Shown here: one piece after another, positions 7,873 through 18,113 of the stretch | Numbering within the stretch: position 1 is the stretch's first letter | How the letters are laid out: the number at the start of each line of letters is the position of its first letter | NCBI RefSeq assembly: GCF_003347665.1 | Contig: NZ_QDGA01000040.1 | Span: forward strand, 1-43,451 | Length of the DNA: 43,451 nucleotides | Reading direction: 5' to 3' | Source: Microvirga calopogonii | GTDB taxonomy: Bacteria > Pseudomonadota > Alphaproteobacteria > Rhizobiales > Beijerinckiaceae | The notes under the pieces: model-generated | The model's input: the letters and a program-made list of their open reading frames with translations, nothing else | The model's database searches: none | Told to the model about the DNA's origin: nothing | Position numbers and translations under genes: made by a program

Positions 7873-8271
7873 AAAGTCCTTAGACCTTGGAATCTGTATA
7901 AGGTCCGCTTTTCGCTTAGTCTGCTGCGCAAGCTGCTCAAGAAGCAAGGCATCGCACCGCGCGTGATGATCACCGATAAACCCGCAAGTTACGGCGCGGC
8001 CAAGCGAGAGATTATGCCGGGCGTCGAGCATCGCCAGCATAAGAGTTTAAACAATCCAGCGGAAAACAGCCATCAACCGACCCGAGGACGGGAGCGGATC
8101 ATGAAGCGCTTCAAGTCAGTTGGGCACGTACAACGCTTCCTCTCAGTCCACGACCAGGTGGCAAACCTCTTCCGCAACTTCGCCAGCAGCAACGCCGCTG
8201 AACGTCGCGAGGCCCGCTCCAAGACCTTTACTGCTTGGGCCGAAGTGACAGGCGTTGCCGTGAGCTTCTGA
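7873..8271 (+). pseudogene. C-terminal remnant of an IS6-family transposase
   Basis: The plus-strand frame reads LLRKLLKKQG, then RVMITDKPASYGAAKRE, VEHRQHKSLNN, ENSHQPTRGRERIMKRF and VQRFLSVHD. This is the second half of an IS6-type transposase of a rhizobial subgroup. It includes the second catalytic Asp (ITDK) and the catalytic Glu (AENSHQ). The N-terminal half with the first Asp is missing. The remnant begins right at the right-hand end of IS6 copy B, so that insertion or an adjacent deletion removed the front. No terminal repeat is found after it; it passes directly into an IS5-type remnant. Confidence 0.8.
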
Positions 8272-8408
8272 TCTGGCGCCCCAAGGAGGCGCTTTGCCTT
8301 CAGCTCGTTAAATTGACGGCGCACTATGAGGAGCGGTCCGATGTCTCGGAAGCCATGATCGGAGCGGCCATGCGTAGCCTCATGTTCCGCCGCATCGCCC
8401 ACTCATAG
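8268..8408 (+). pseudogene. C-terminal remnant of an IS5-type transposase
   Basis: A frame ending in a stop at 8408 reads WRPKEALCLQLV, then HYEERSDVSEAMIGAAMRSL and MFRRIAHS. This resembles the last 45 residues of IS5-family transposases, whose ends typically read YERRxDxSEAMIxxAMxxLMLRRIAH. Its first codons overlap the stop codon of the preceding IS6 remnant in another frame, so two broken elements are joined without spacer. The gene front and the terminal repeats are absent. The assignment is from motif memory. Confidence 0.55.
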
Positions 8409-8454
8409 CAATCCGCAAACGGGTCCGGAGGCTCGAGCCGGGCGAGCGTGTTCG

Positions 8455-9462
8455 TCAGACACTAGGCTGTGGTACAATTACAGGTGCCGTAGATCGTCTC
8501 TCAATGATTGTTGCCACAATCTGCACCCGGCGTGCTGGGGCTTGATGAGTGCCTGCAGAGGATTGAATGCGTTCATTGAGAAGGCGGAGCGCCACGGCCC
8601 CACTTTCCTGACCGTTAGTCTTGACGGTCGTTAGAGCCGGGGCGATTTGGGTAGCAACGGAATAATTGCCATATCCAACAACCGAAACATCATCTGGAAC
8701 TCGGTAGCCTTGTCCAAGCAGCTCAGAGATGACTGTCAAAGCCAAACCATCGTGGGAACAGAAAAAGGCCGTGGGCCGGAAATCCGTCTCTTGTAAATCA
8801 CGAAATGCCTTAGCGAAGCCGTGGGTTTCGTCAAACTGCATCGGATGTAACGTAACGTCGCTATGACGTTCGGCAACTTCTCTCGCGCCATAGTAACGTT
8901 CATGCCGCCCGCGGTAAATGGGAGCGCCGTAGACATAAACAATGGACCGATGACCGAGGCTGATTAAGTATTCAAGGACTGCTTGGCCTCCCTCATGATC
9001 CGTTCCCATTACCACATCCGCCTGTTCCAAAGGGCCCGGCCAACCAATTCGAACGACTGGAAGATTGGTTTTTGCGATAGAAGCGATGGTATCGTTGCTG
9101 TGTGGCCCGACGAGCAGAATCCCTGAACATCGCTTGAGCAATTCGGGAAGCCCACCAGCGTCGTGCATCCAGTGTATTCGCACCCCGATCTCTAATCTTT
9201 GAGCCTCGGCCTGAATGCCGCTCTGATGCTGAACATGTAACTCGCTGTTGACGGGGTCCAGATCGTAAAAAAGGACGGCGACATCACTTTTGGTCCGAAG
9301 TTCCGGTTTTACGTACCCAAGGCGTTCCGCCATTTTTGAGATCCGCAAACGCGTTTCCTCGCTGACGCCGCTCTTCCCTGCCAACGAACGCGAAACGGCA
9401 TATTTCGACAAGCCAACTTCGTCAGCGATTGTTTGGAGCGAAATACGATTTTTCCTAACCAT
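8455..9462 (-). CDS. LacI-family transcriptional regulator
   Basis: A 335-aa sugar-responsive repressor. The N-terminal helix-turn-helix reads ISLQTIADEVGLSKYAVSRS, followed by the hinge helix region (AGKSGVSEETRLRI). A periplasmic-binding-protein-like effector domain covers about 60-335. The start at 9462 is preferred over the ATG at 9480 because a GGAG lies about 6 bases upstream of it, while the earlier ATG has no ribosome-binding site. The gene diverges from the sugar transporter and glycosidase operon beginning at 9593 and very likely controls it. Base composition looks more AT-rich than the operon it faces, hinting at a separate history. The inducer is unknown, probably an oligosaccharide or its breakdown product. 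Confidence 0.92.
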   Translation of the reverse strand: MVRKNRISLQTIADEVGLSKYAVSRSLAGKSGVSEETRLRISKMAERLGYVKPELRTKSDVAVLFYDLDPVNSELHVQHQSGIQAEAQRLEIGVRIHWMHDAGGLPELLKRCSGILLVGPHSNDTIASIAKTNLPVVRIGWPGPLEQADVVMGTDHEGGQAVLEYLISLGHRSIVYVYGAPIYRGRHERYYGAREVAERHSDVTLHPMQFDETHGFAKAFRDLQETDFRPTAFFCSHDGLALTVISELLGQGYRVPDDVSVVGYGNYSVATQIAPALTTVKTNGQESGAVALRLLNERIQSSAGTHQAPARRVQIVATIIERRSTAPVIVPQPSV

Positions 9463-9499
9463 TGCTGCTCCAACTGCCATTAATCGGCGCTAAGGAAAA

Positions 9500-9509
9500 T
9501 AACGCTTTA
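9500..9509. promoter_or_regulatory. Candidate LacI-type operator core
   Basis: TAACGCTTTA is an imperfect 10-bp dyad (8 of 10 positions symmetric) in the 130-bp space between the divergent LacI gene and the transporter operon. LacI-family operators typically have a short dyad with a central CG or GC. The position fits, but the symmetry is weak and it is not repeated in the region. Confidence 0.3.
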
Positions 9510-9592
9510 CCTAACAAACAGCAAATGTAATCCTTTTTCTCACCGGGCTCGAGATGAAAACATAAATAAGAGTACGGTTCTTGGAGGAAGCC

Positions 9593-11521
9593 ATGATCAA
9601 GCTGAGACGTCGTACGTTTTTGGCCGGGACTGCGGCCGCCTTGGTTTTTCCAGCCCTACGTGCTGCGGCCGCTACAAATTATAAAGAAGCGGACCTTCTG
9701 AAGGCGAAGGTCTCAAGTGGCGAGCTCCCGGCGCTCAAGGAGCGCCTACCCGTAAATCCACTCGTTATCACGCCCGTCGAAAGCATCGGCAAGTATTGCG
9801 GGGACTGGAATCTGGCCCTCGTCGGCGGCGGTTCCCTGTCCATGCTATTTCGTTACCAGACCTATGAGCCGCTGTTGCGCTACACACCCGACTGGTCCGG
9901 CGTGACGCCGAACGTAGCAGAGGCCTTTGAAGCAAGTGAGGATTCCAAGGTCTACACCGTTCGCCTGCGCAAGGGCATGAAGTGGTCGGACGGACACCCG
10001 TATACCACGGCTGACGTGAAGTTCTGGTACGATACGGTGCTGACCGACAAGCGCGTCTCAACCACTGGGCAGGGCCATTGGAAGGCCAACGGCAAGGTCG
10101 CCAAGCTCGAAATCGTGGACGAACAGACCTTTAAGGTCATTTTCGAAAAGCCGAATGGTCTGTTTCCCCTGCAAGTCGCATGGTCGAACTCAGACCAGAC
10201 GACACGCTGTCCAAAGCATTACTTGGAACAGTTCCACATCGACTATAATCCACAGGCCAACGATCTGGCGAAACAGCGCGGCCACGAGAGTTGGATCGCG
10301 GCTTTCCAGACAATCGGCGGATTCCAAAGTGACAATGCCTATTACCAGAACTCCTCGAAAAAGCCGACGCTCAACGCGTGGATGTTCACAATCGCTCCAG
10401 GTGAGAACACTGAACGAGCGATTGCCGAGCGCAATCCCTATTACTTCAAGGTAGACACAGAGGGCAACCAACTGCCCTACATGGACCGCATCGTCTACCA
10501 GATGGTGGCCGATCCGCAGGTGCTGCTGCTGAAATGCATGCAGGGCGAGATCGACATGATGGACCAGTACATCGCGACGCCGAACAACAAGGCGGTGCTC
10601 TACGACGCGCGTCAGCAAGGAAACTACGATTTCTACACGTTGACCTCGACCGAAGCCAATGTGATGACCTTTATCTTCAATCTCAATCACAATGATGAGG
10701 TCAAGCGTAAGCTCTTCCGGAATAAAAACTTCCGTGCGGCGATGTCAATGGCGCTCGATCGCCAGACGCTGATCGATGCTGTCCTCGTCGGCCAGGGAGC
10801 GCCCGCCCAGCCGTCGATAAAGGAAGGTGATCCGCTCTATGACGAGACGCTCGCCAAGCAGTTCACGGAATACAGCGTCGACAAGGCGAACACCATGCTC
10901 GACCAAATCATCCCAAAGCGCGACAGCCAGAACTTCCGTCTCGACGAGAAAGGGCGCCGCGTCACCATCATCTTCGAGATCGATCAGGCGCGCGCGATCT
11001 TCCTCGACCTCTTCCAACTCGTCATACCGATGTTCCAGGCAGTCGGCATCGATGCGCAGATGCGCAGCATGGATCGGTCGCTATGGGAAACCCGCGTCCG
11101 CCAAGGGCGCGATTTCGATGCCACCGCGCACCAGTTCGGCGCCAATGGCGGAGTCGCGGCCATGCTTGATCCGCGCTACTATGCGCCGACCGACATGAAC
11201 GCCATGTACGCGCCGGCATGGCAGCTGTGGTATCTTGATCCCACCAATGCCAGCGCCGAGGAACCGCCGGAAGACACGAAGAAGCAACTGGCACTTTATG
11301 ACAAGCTGAAAGTGACCTCCGACCAGGAGGGGCAGCGCGAGATTATGAAACAGATCCTGCGAGGGGCTGCGGAAACCTTCTATGTCTTCGGCATCTCACA
11401 GCCGCCGGACAGCTATGGAATCGTCAAGAACAACATGAAGAACATCACCCGGACCATGCCGAACTCGTTCGGCTGGCCGACGCCCGCGCCCACCATGCCG
11501 GAGCAGTACTATAAGGCATGA
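9593..11521 (+). CDS. ABC transporter substrate-binding protein, family 5 (Opp/Dpp type)
   Basis: A 642-aa exported binding protein. The N-terminus has a twin-arginine-like signal (RRRTFLAGTAAALVF) with likely cleavage after the Ala-rich stretch near residue 27. The family 5 fold is recognisable from the YEPLLRYTPDW segment, then VRLRKGMKWSDGHPYTTADV, and later FRAAMSMALDR. The start at 9593 is chosen because GGAGG lies 5 bases upstream; an in-frame TTG at 9581 has none. At about 640 residues it is longer than peptide-binding relatives (about 500-540). Family 5 proteins usually bind peptides, but several bind oligosaccharides. Its operon with two glycosidases points to a sugar ligand (inference). 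It is the first gene of the operon. Confidence 0.92.
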   Translation: MIKLRRRTFLAGTAAALVFPALRAAAATNYKEADLLKAKVSSGELPALKERLPVNPLVITPVESIGKYCGDWNLALVGGGSLSMLFRYQTYEPLLRYTPDWSGVTPNVAEAFEASEDSKVYTVRLRKGMKWSDGHPYTTADVKFWYDTVLTDKRVSTTGQGHWKANGKVAKLEIVDEQTFKVIFEKPNGLFPLQVAWSNSDQTTRCPKHYLEQFHIDYNPQANDLAKQRGHESWIAAFQTIGGFQSDNAYYQNSSKKPTLNAWMFTIAPGENTERAIAERNPYYFKVDTEGNQLPYMDRIVYQMVADPQVLLLKCMQGEIDMMDQYIATPNNKAVLYDARQQGNYDFYTLTSTEANVMTFIFNLNHNDEVKRKLFRNKNFRAAMSMALDRQTLIDAVLVGQGAPAQPSIKEGDPLYDETLAKQFTEYSVDKANTMLDQIIPKRDSQNFRLDEKGRRVTIIFEIDQARAIFLDLFQLVIPMFQAVGIDAQMRSMDRSLWETRVRQGRDFDATAHQFGANGGVAAMLDPRYYAPTDMNAMYAPAWQLWYLDPTNASAEEPPEDTKKQLALYDKLKVTSDQEGQREIMKQILRGAAETFYVFGISQPPDSYGIVKNNMKNITRTMPNSFGWPTPAPTMPEQYYKA

Positions 11522-11659
11522 GGCACACGGGAAAAGCGCGTCGTCCGACCCTCGAGGCCGGCGTGCTTCATATCCTTCGCACATGACAACTCCGATCGGG
11601 GCTCGTTCAAGGTGGCGGGCGCTACGGGCTCTCTTTTCCTGATGACTGGATCTGACGCC

Positions 11660-13783
11660 ATGCTCGCCACTGGACAACAGAAAATCACCACCCTGCGGAC
11701 TCCGGACTGGTTCAGGACTGCGACACGCTGGGCACAGCTGACCTTCGTGGAGGACGATCCGGAGAAATATGATCCGGCCTTCTGGATCGACGTCTTCAAA
11801 CGCACGAAGTCCAACGCTGTGTGCCTGAGTGCCGGCGGCTACATCGCGTACTATCCAAGCAAGGTCCCCTATCACTACGTCAGCAAATATCTTGGCGACA
11901 AGGACATATTCGGCGCTCTCGTCGATGCGGCCCGCAAGCTCGACATGCATGTCATGGCGCGTGTCGACCCTCACGCTATCCACGACGCTGCCGCCAAGGC
12001 CCATCCGGAATGGGTGACGATCAATGCCGACGGCACGCAGCGGCGCCACTGGGCTTACCCGGATGTCTGGGTCACAAACGCTTACGGCGACTACAACACC
12101 GGCTTCATGCCGGAAGTGGTGAAGGAAATCGTCCGCGAATACGATATCGATGCGATCTTTGCCAACCGCTGGCAGGGCCACGGCGTCGATTACAGCGAAG
12201 ACAGCGCCCGACGCTTCAAGGACATGTTCGGCCACGACCTCCCAAAGAAGCCGGATGCCGAAGACCCTGCCTGGCAGGCTTGGCTGCAATGGCGGCGCCG
12301 AGTGCTGACCGACATGATTGTCCAATGGGATGATGCGGTAAAAGCGATCCGCCCCCATGCGAGCTTCATCCCCAACATGAGCGGCGCCTCGCTCATGGAA
12401 TTTGATCTTTCCGTCATTATGAAACATTGCCCGTTCCTGGTCGTCGACCATCAGGGCCGCAAGGGCCTGGAGGTCGGCTGGTCGGCGGGGCGCAACGGCA
12501 AGCGTATCCGCGCCACCTTCGCCGATCGTCCCGTCGTGCTGATCACCTCGATCGGCCCCGAGGAGGAATATCGGTGGAAGGATGCGGTCACGTCCGGCGA
12601 GGAAATCCAGCTCTGGATCAACAATGGCACGACCCATGGACTTTCCGCGTGGTTCACCAAGTTCAACGGCGTCGTGCCGGACAAGCGGTGGGTGGAGCCG
12701 GTAGCCGATGCCTTCGTGCTGCAGGCGTCGGTCGAATCGCTCATCGAAAGCATGAAACCAACGGCGGAAATCGCGATCATTGATCCGTCGACGACGCTCC
12801 GACACTGGGCTCCGGATGAGCGGAGCAGCGCCGAGAAGCATGATCTCGGCTTCTATCATGCGCTTATCGAGGCGCGACTGCCTTTCGAACTCCTCTCCGA
12901 TCAGGTGCTGACAAGGGAGAATCTCGACCGCTTCAAGGTCATCATCCTCGCCAATGCCTCCTGCCTGTCCGATGCGCAGGACGAAGCGGTCCGCGCCTAC
13001 GTAGAGCGCGGCGGCAGCGTAGTCGCTTCCTACGAGACCTCTCTCCGTGACGAGAATGGCAAGGCACGACCGGAGTTCGGACTGGCGGACGTCTTCGGTG
13101 TAAAATTCGTCGCCGGCCCTCGCGGTATCGTCAAGAACACCTATGTGGCGCTCTTCAGCGAGCACCCCGTCAACCAGGGGTATGAAGGCGCATCCCGCAT
13201 TATGGGTGGGACGAGGCTCATTCATGTGGAGCCGGTCGGCAAGGTCGATACGCCCTTCCTCTATATTCCCGACTTTCCGGATCTCCCGATGGAAGAGGTC
13301 TATCCGCGCAGGGTGCCGGAAGGGGCGGCTGTCGTAGCCCGGGAAACCGGTAAGGGCGGCCGGTCCGTCTACATTCCGTGGAACATCGGAGAGATCTTCT
13401 GGGAAGTGTTCGCGGTCGACCACGGACGGCTCATAGCCAATGCGGTGCGCTGGGCGCTCGGTAAGACGCCGCGCGTCACCGTTGAAGGGCCAGGTATCAT
13501 CGACATGGCGCTGCGCGAGAATGGCGAAGGCATCGCGCTCAGTCTTTTCAACCTGACCAATCCGATGATGATGAAAGGCCCGGTTCGTAAAAATTATCCG
13601 CTGACACGCCAGACAGTTTCAGTGGACATTCCGCAAGGCAAGTCGGTGGCCCGCGCTTGGCTTGCGGTGGCCGATTGTGCCGCGAGCTTCAGCATCGAGA
13701 ACGGCCGGGCGCGGGTGGAGGTGCCGGGCATTGAGCGATTGGAGGTATTGCATCTTACCTGGGGAGGAGATGCGGAGGCATGA
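11660..13783 (+). CDS. GHL6-like putative glycoside hydrolase with GH42-type trimerisation domain
   Basis: A product of about 707 aa with no signal peptide, so cytoplasmic. The N-terminal half looks like a TIM barrel of the 'hypothetical glycosyl hydrolase 6' kind (FKRTKSNAVCLSAGGYIAYY, DMHVMARVDPHAIHD, YDIDAIFANRWQGHG). The region of about 375-590 resembles the flavodoxin-like trimerisation domain of GH42 beta-galactosidases (AEIAIIDPS, FKVIILANASCLSDAQDEAV, YVERGGSVVASYET). The C-terminal approximately 100 residues look like a beta-sandwich. Catalytic acids cannot be assigned with confidence. The start at 11660 (MLATGQQKITTLRTPDWF) fits the conserved region, but no strong ribosome-binding site decides it; 11612 and 11642 are alternatives. 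It lies 138 bp after the binding-protein gene. Its partner GH42 at the operon end suggests both act on one oligosaccharide. Confidence 0.75.
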   Translation: MLATGQQKITTLRTPDWFRTATRWAQLTFVEDDPEKYDPAFWIDVFKRTKSNAVCLSAGGYIAYYPSKVPYHYVSKYLGDKDIFGALVDAARKLDMHVMARVDPHAIHDAAAKAHPEWVTINADGTQRRHWAYPDVWVTNAYGDYNTGFMPEVVKEIVREYDIDAIFANRWQGHGVDYSEDSARRFKDMFGHDLPKKPDAEDPAWQAWLQWRRRVLTDMIVQWDDAVKAIRPHASFIPNMSGASLMEFDLSVIMKHCPFLVVDHQGRKGLEVGWSAGRNGKRIRATFADRPVVLITSIGPEEEYRWKDAVTSGEEIQLWINNGTTHGLSAWFTKFNGVVPDKRWVEPVADAFVLQASVESLIESMKPTAEIAIIDPSTTLRHWAPDERSSAEKHDLGFYHALIEARLPFELLSDQVLTRENLDRFKVIILANASCLSDAQDEAVRAYVERGGSVVASYETSLRDENGKARPEFGLADVFGVKFVAGPRGIVKNTYVALFSEHPVNQGYEGASRIMGGTRLIHVEPVGKVDTPFLYIPDFPDLPMEEVYPRRVPEGAAVVARETGKGGRSVYIPWNIGEIFWEVFAVDHGRLIANAVRWALGKTPRVTVEGPGIIDMALRENGEGIALSLFNLTNPMMMKGPVRKNYPLTRQTVSVDIPQGKSVARAWLAVADCAASFSIENGRARVEVPGIERLEVLHLTWGGDAEA

Positions 13784-13858
13784 GCCCGGACGGGCCGGGG
13801 GTGGGTAGCGGACCGGAGAAAGTGTCGCTTGGCGTTCAACGGGAGGAGAGATAGCGCA

Positions 13859-14845
13859 ATGCTCGGTTACATATCAAAACGGGTGCTCTACATGATTCCA
13901 ACCCTGTTCGGCATGTCATTGATCTCGTTTCTGATCATTCAGTTGCCGCCGGGCGACTATCTCACCTCGATGATTGCCACGATGAGTGACAGCGGCCAAG
14001 CGGTCGATCCAGCGCAGATCGAACGCCTGAAGGAAATCTACGGTTTCGACGATCCGTTCTATATCCAGTACTTGAAATGGATTTGGGGCATCTTGAGCCG
14101 CGGCGACTTCGGGTGGTCCTTCGAGTGGAATCAGCCCGTTTCAGGCCTCATCTGGGGGCGCATGGGCTCGACGCTTGTCATCTCCCTGCTCAGCCTTTTA
14201 TTCGTCTGGATCGTTGCACTGCCGATCGGCATCTATTCGGCCGTGCGCCGCCATTCCATTGGCGATCACATCTTCACTTTCCTGGGCTTCATCGGCCTTG
14301 CCGTGCCAAATTTCATCTTGGCGCTGACATTGATGTACGTCGCCTACAAATATTTCGGCCTGAGCGTCGGAGGGCTGAACTCACCCCAATATGCCGAGGC
14401 ACCGTGGAGCCTTGCCAAGGCCGCCGATTTCCTGGCGCATCTTTGGATTCCGATCATCATCATAGGCGCATCAGGCACGGCAGCGTTGATCCGTATTCTG
14501 CGCGCCAACCTAACCGATGAACTCCACAAGCCCTACGTCATCACCGCGCGTGCGAAGGGCCTGCCGGAATACAAGGTCATCCTCAAATATCCGGTACGGA
14601 TTGCACTCAATCCTTTCGTCTCCGCTATCGGCTGGGTGCTGCCGCATCTCGTTTCGGGCGTGACGATCATCGCAATCGTCCTCAATCTGCCCACGGCCGG
14701 CCCCCTGCTGTTCCGGGCTCTCGTCTCCCAAGACATGTACCTCGCTGGCAGCTTCATCTTGCTTTTGAGCGCATTGACCCTTGTCGGCATGCTGATCTCC
14801 GATCTCCTGCTTGCCCTGCTTGACCCGCGGATACGATTCAACTGA
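13859..14845 (+). CDS. ABC transporter permease, Opp/Dpp B type
   Basis: A 328-aa inner-membrane permease with six predicted helices. The first helix is followed by the large periplasmic loop that is standard for DppB (PPGDYLTSMI, then LKEIYGFDDPFYIQYLKWIWGI). The cytoplasmic EAA loop reads RAKGLPEYKVILKYPVRIAL and contacts the ATPase. The start at 13859 is supported by GGGAGGAGAG about 7-15 bases upstream; the frame is open ten codons earlier without such a site. It is 10 bp upstream of the partner permease gene, with which it forms a heterodimer. Confidence 0.93.
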   Translation: MLGYISKRVLYMIPTLFGMSLISFLIIQLPPGDYLTSMIATMSDSGQAVDPAQIERLKEIYGFDDPFYIQYLKWIWGILSRGDFGWSFEWNQPVSGLIWGRMGSTLVISLLSLLFVWIVALPIGIYSAVRRHSIGDHIFTFLGFIGLAVPNFILALTLMYVAYKYFGLSVGGLNSPQYAEAPWSLAKAADFLAHLWIPIIIIGASGTAALIRILRANLTDELHKPYVITARAKGLPEYKVILKYPVRIALNPFVSAIGWVLPHLVSGVTIIAIVLNLPTAGPLLFRALVSQDMYLAGSFILLLSALTLVGMLISDLLLALLDPRIRFN

Positions 14846-14855
14846 GGGGGCTGGC

Positions 14856-16049
14856 ATGAGCATTCACGAGACACTTGGAGAACATGCCGAGGCGCCACTG
14901 GTCATGGTCGATGGACCTTCGATCAGCCCGCTGGAGCAGGGCAAGGTCATTTCGACGGCTACGGTCGGGCCCTGGCGCCTGGTGGCTGGCAAACTGGTCC
15001 GCCAGAAGGTGGCGATGGTCGCCGGCGCGATCATTCTCTTCCTCTATCTGGTCGGCTTGTTTGCCGAGTTTCTCGCCCCTGCCCTGCCCGCAACGGCGAA
15101 GCCGCAATACACCTATGCGCCGCCGCAGCGCCTCAGCCTGTTCGTAACGAAGCCGGATGGCAGCACCGAGTTCAATCTGCATGTGAAAGGCTATAAGGTC
15201 GAAATCGACAAGGTGGCGCTGAGGCGAACCTTCGTCGTCGACGAAAACAAGGTCGTGCCGGTCGGCTTCTTTGTTAAAGGACCTGCCTACAATCTCTGGG
15301 GCTTGATCCCGATGGACCGCCACCTCATCGCCCCGATCAATCTCAACGATCCCATGTACCTTCTCGGTACGGACCGCCTCGGCCGCGATGTCTTTTCGCG
15401 ACTCGTTTACGGAACCCGTGTCTCCATGTCCATCGGTCTCGTTGGTGTTGCCATTTCCCTTGTCCTGGGTGTGGTCTTCGGCTCGATCTCCGGCTTTTAC
15501 GGGGGGTGGATTGATACGCTGATCCAGCGCGCCATCGAAGTGGTCAGCTCCATGCCGACCATTCCACTCTGGCTGGGATTGGCGGCAACGATCCCGCTTA
15601 CATGGTCACCGGAAAAGGTCTATTTCGTTATCACCATCATCGTCTCGCTGCTTGGCTGGACGAGCCTCGCGCGAGAGGTGCGGGGCCGCTTCCTGGCGCT
15701 GCGCCACGAAGACTTCGTCACCGCCGCCAAGCTCGATGGGTCGAGCGCGGCGCGGCTGATCTTCCGCCACATTCTACCTTCGCTGACGAGTCATATCCTG
15801 GCCGTCGTGACGCTCGCCGTGCCGACCATGATCGTCGCAGAAACCTCTCTGTCTTTCCTTGGTATCGGGCTGAAGCCGCCGGTCGTCAGCTGGGGCGTGC
15901 TGCTGCAGGACGCCCAGAACATCCGTACCGTTGCGACTGCCCCGTGGCTGCTGATCTGGCCGTCTCTGGCGGTCGTGGTTGCGGTTCTGTCGTTCAACTT
16001 CTTCGGTGATGGCCTGCGCGATGCTGCGGACCCCTATGACAATCGTTGA
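14856..16049 (+). CDS. ABC transporter permease, Opp/Dpp C type, with enlarged periplasmic loop
   Basis: A 397-aa permease, about 100 residues longer than usual DppC proteins. A cytoplasmic leader (about residues 1-45) precedes the first helix (MVAGAIILFLYLVGLFAEFL). An unusual loop of about 95 residues follows (PQYTYAPPQRLSLFV, FNLHVKGYKVEIDKVALRR, VPVGFFVKGPAYNLWGLIP) before the conserved LLGTDRLGRDVFSRLVYGTR motif. The remaining five helices and EAA loop (AAKLDGSSAARLIFRHILPS) are normal. The extra loop faces the periplasm and may help dock the large binding protein. The start at 14856 follows GAGGGGGCTGGC. The gene begins 10 bp after the first permease and ends 7 bp before the ATPase. Confidence 0.92.
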   Translation: MSIHETLGEHAEAPLVMVDGPSISPLEQGKVISTATVGPWRLVAGKLVRQKVAMVAGAIILFLYLVGLFAEFLAPALPATAKPQYTYAPPQRLSLFVTKPDGSTEFNLHVKGYKVEIDKVALRRTFVVDENKVVPVGFFVKGPAYNLWGLIPMDRHLIAPINLNDPMYLLGTDRLGRDVFSRLVYGTRVSMSIGLVGVAISLVLGVVFGSISGFYGGWIDTLIQRAIEVVSSMPTIPLWLGLAATIPLTWSPEKVYFVITIIVSLLGWTSLAREVRGRFLALRHEDFVTAAKLDGSSAARLIFRHILPSLTSHILAVVTLAVPTMIVAETSLSFLGIGLKPPVVSWGVLLQDAQNIRTVATAPWLLIWPSLAVVVAVLSFNFFGDGLRDAADPYDNR

Positions 16050-16056
16050 GGGAGCG

Positions 16057-17763
<1,707 letters not shown>

Positions 17764-17772
17764 GGATGGTCC

Positions 17773-17997
17773 ATGCCGAGATTTTCCGCCAATCTCTCCT
17801 TCTTCCGGCAGGACCTGCTGTTCCTCGATCACTTCGCGGCTGCGGCAAGGGAAGGATTTGACACACTCCGACATCCCGGCCCCCGTCCGGAGCCAGAGGA
17901 AAGGGTGGCGGACGCGCTCAAGGCGCATGGGCCCGATCCGCCACCGTCGAGGGCTGCCCGTAGCTTCACACCGTCTCCCATAGCGGCGGCTGCTTGA
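17773..17997 (+). pseudogene. Decayed hydroxypyruvate isomerase (hyi) remnant
   Basis: Nine bases after the ATPase stop, an ATG opens a frame reading MPRFSANLSF, then LLFLDHFAAAAREGFDTL. This closely follows the N-terminus of hydroxypyruvate isomerases (MPRFxANLSxLFxExPFLxRFxAAAxAGF). A weak echo of the next helix follows (VADALKAHG). Family homology then fades and the frame stops after 74 residues, against about 260 in the intact enzyme. The remainder is missing or scrambled before the GH42 gene at 18114. The enzyme would convert hydroxypyruvate and tartronate semialdehyde. Its decay inside an otherwise intact sugar operon suggests that this step became dispensable or is supplied elsewhere. 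Confidence 0.55.
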
Positions 17998-18113
17998 AAG
18001 CAACGCCTGGGGACTTGGCTGACTAATCCATTTTGCCTGATGCGACAGCCTCCGGCCATGAGGAACCCGCGATGTCGGGCTGGCGGAGCTTTGCGTCAAG
18101 ACAGGAGAACACA

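Noticed and set aside
7804..8040. N-terminal extension of the copy B transposase by 79 residues
   Set aside because: The extension lies outside the terminal repeat, antisense to another transposase remnant, and does not resemble the family. The normal start is the ATG at 7803.
11396..13423. 675-codon open frame on the minus strand opposite the GHL6-like gene
   Set aside because: It is a shadow of the high-GC codon pattern of the plus-strand gene. Its translation has no recognisable domain, while the plus strand has clear family motifs and operon context.
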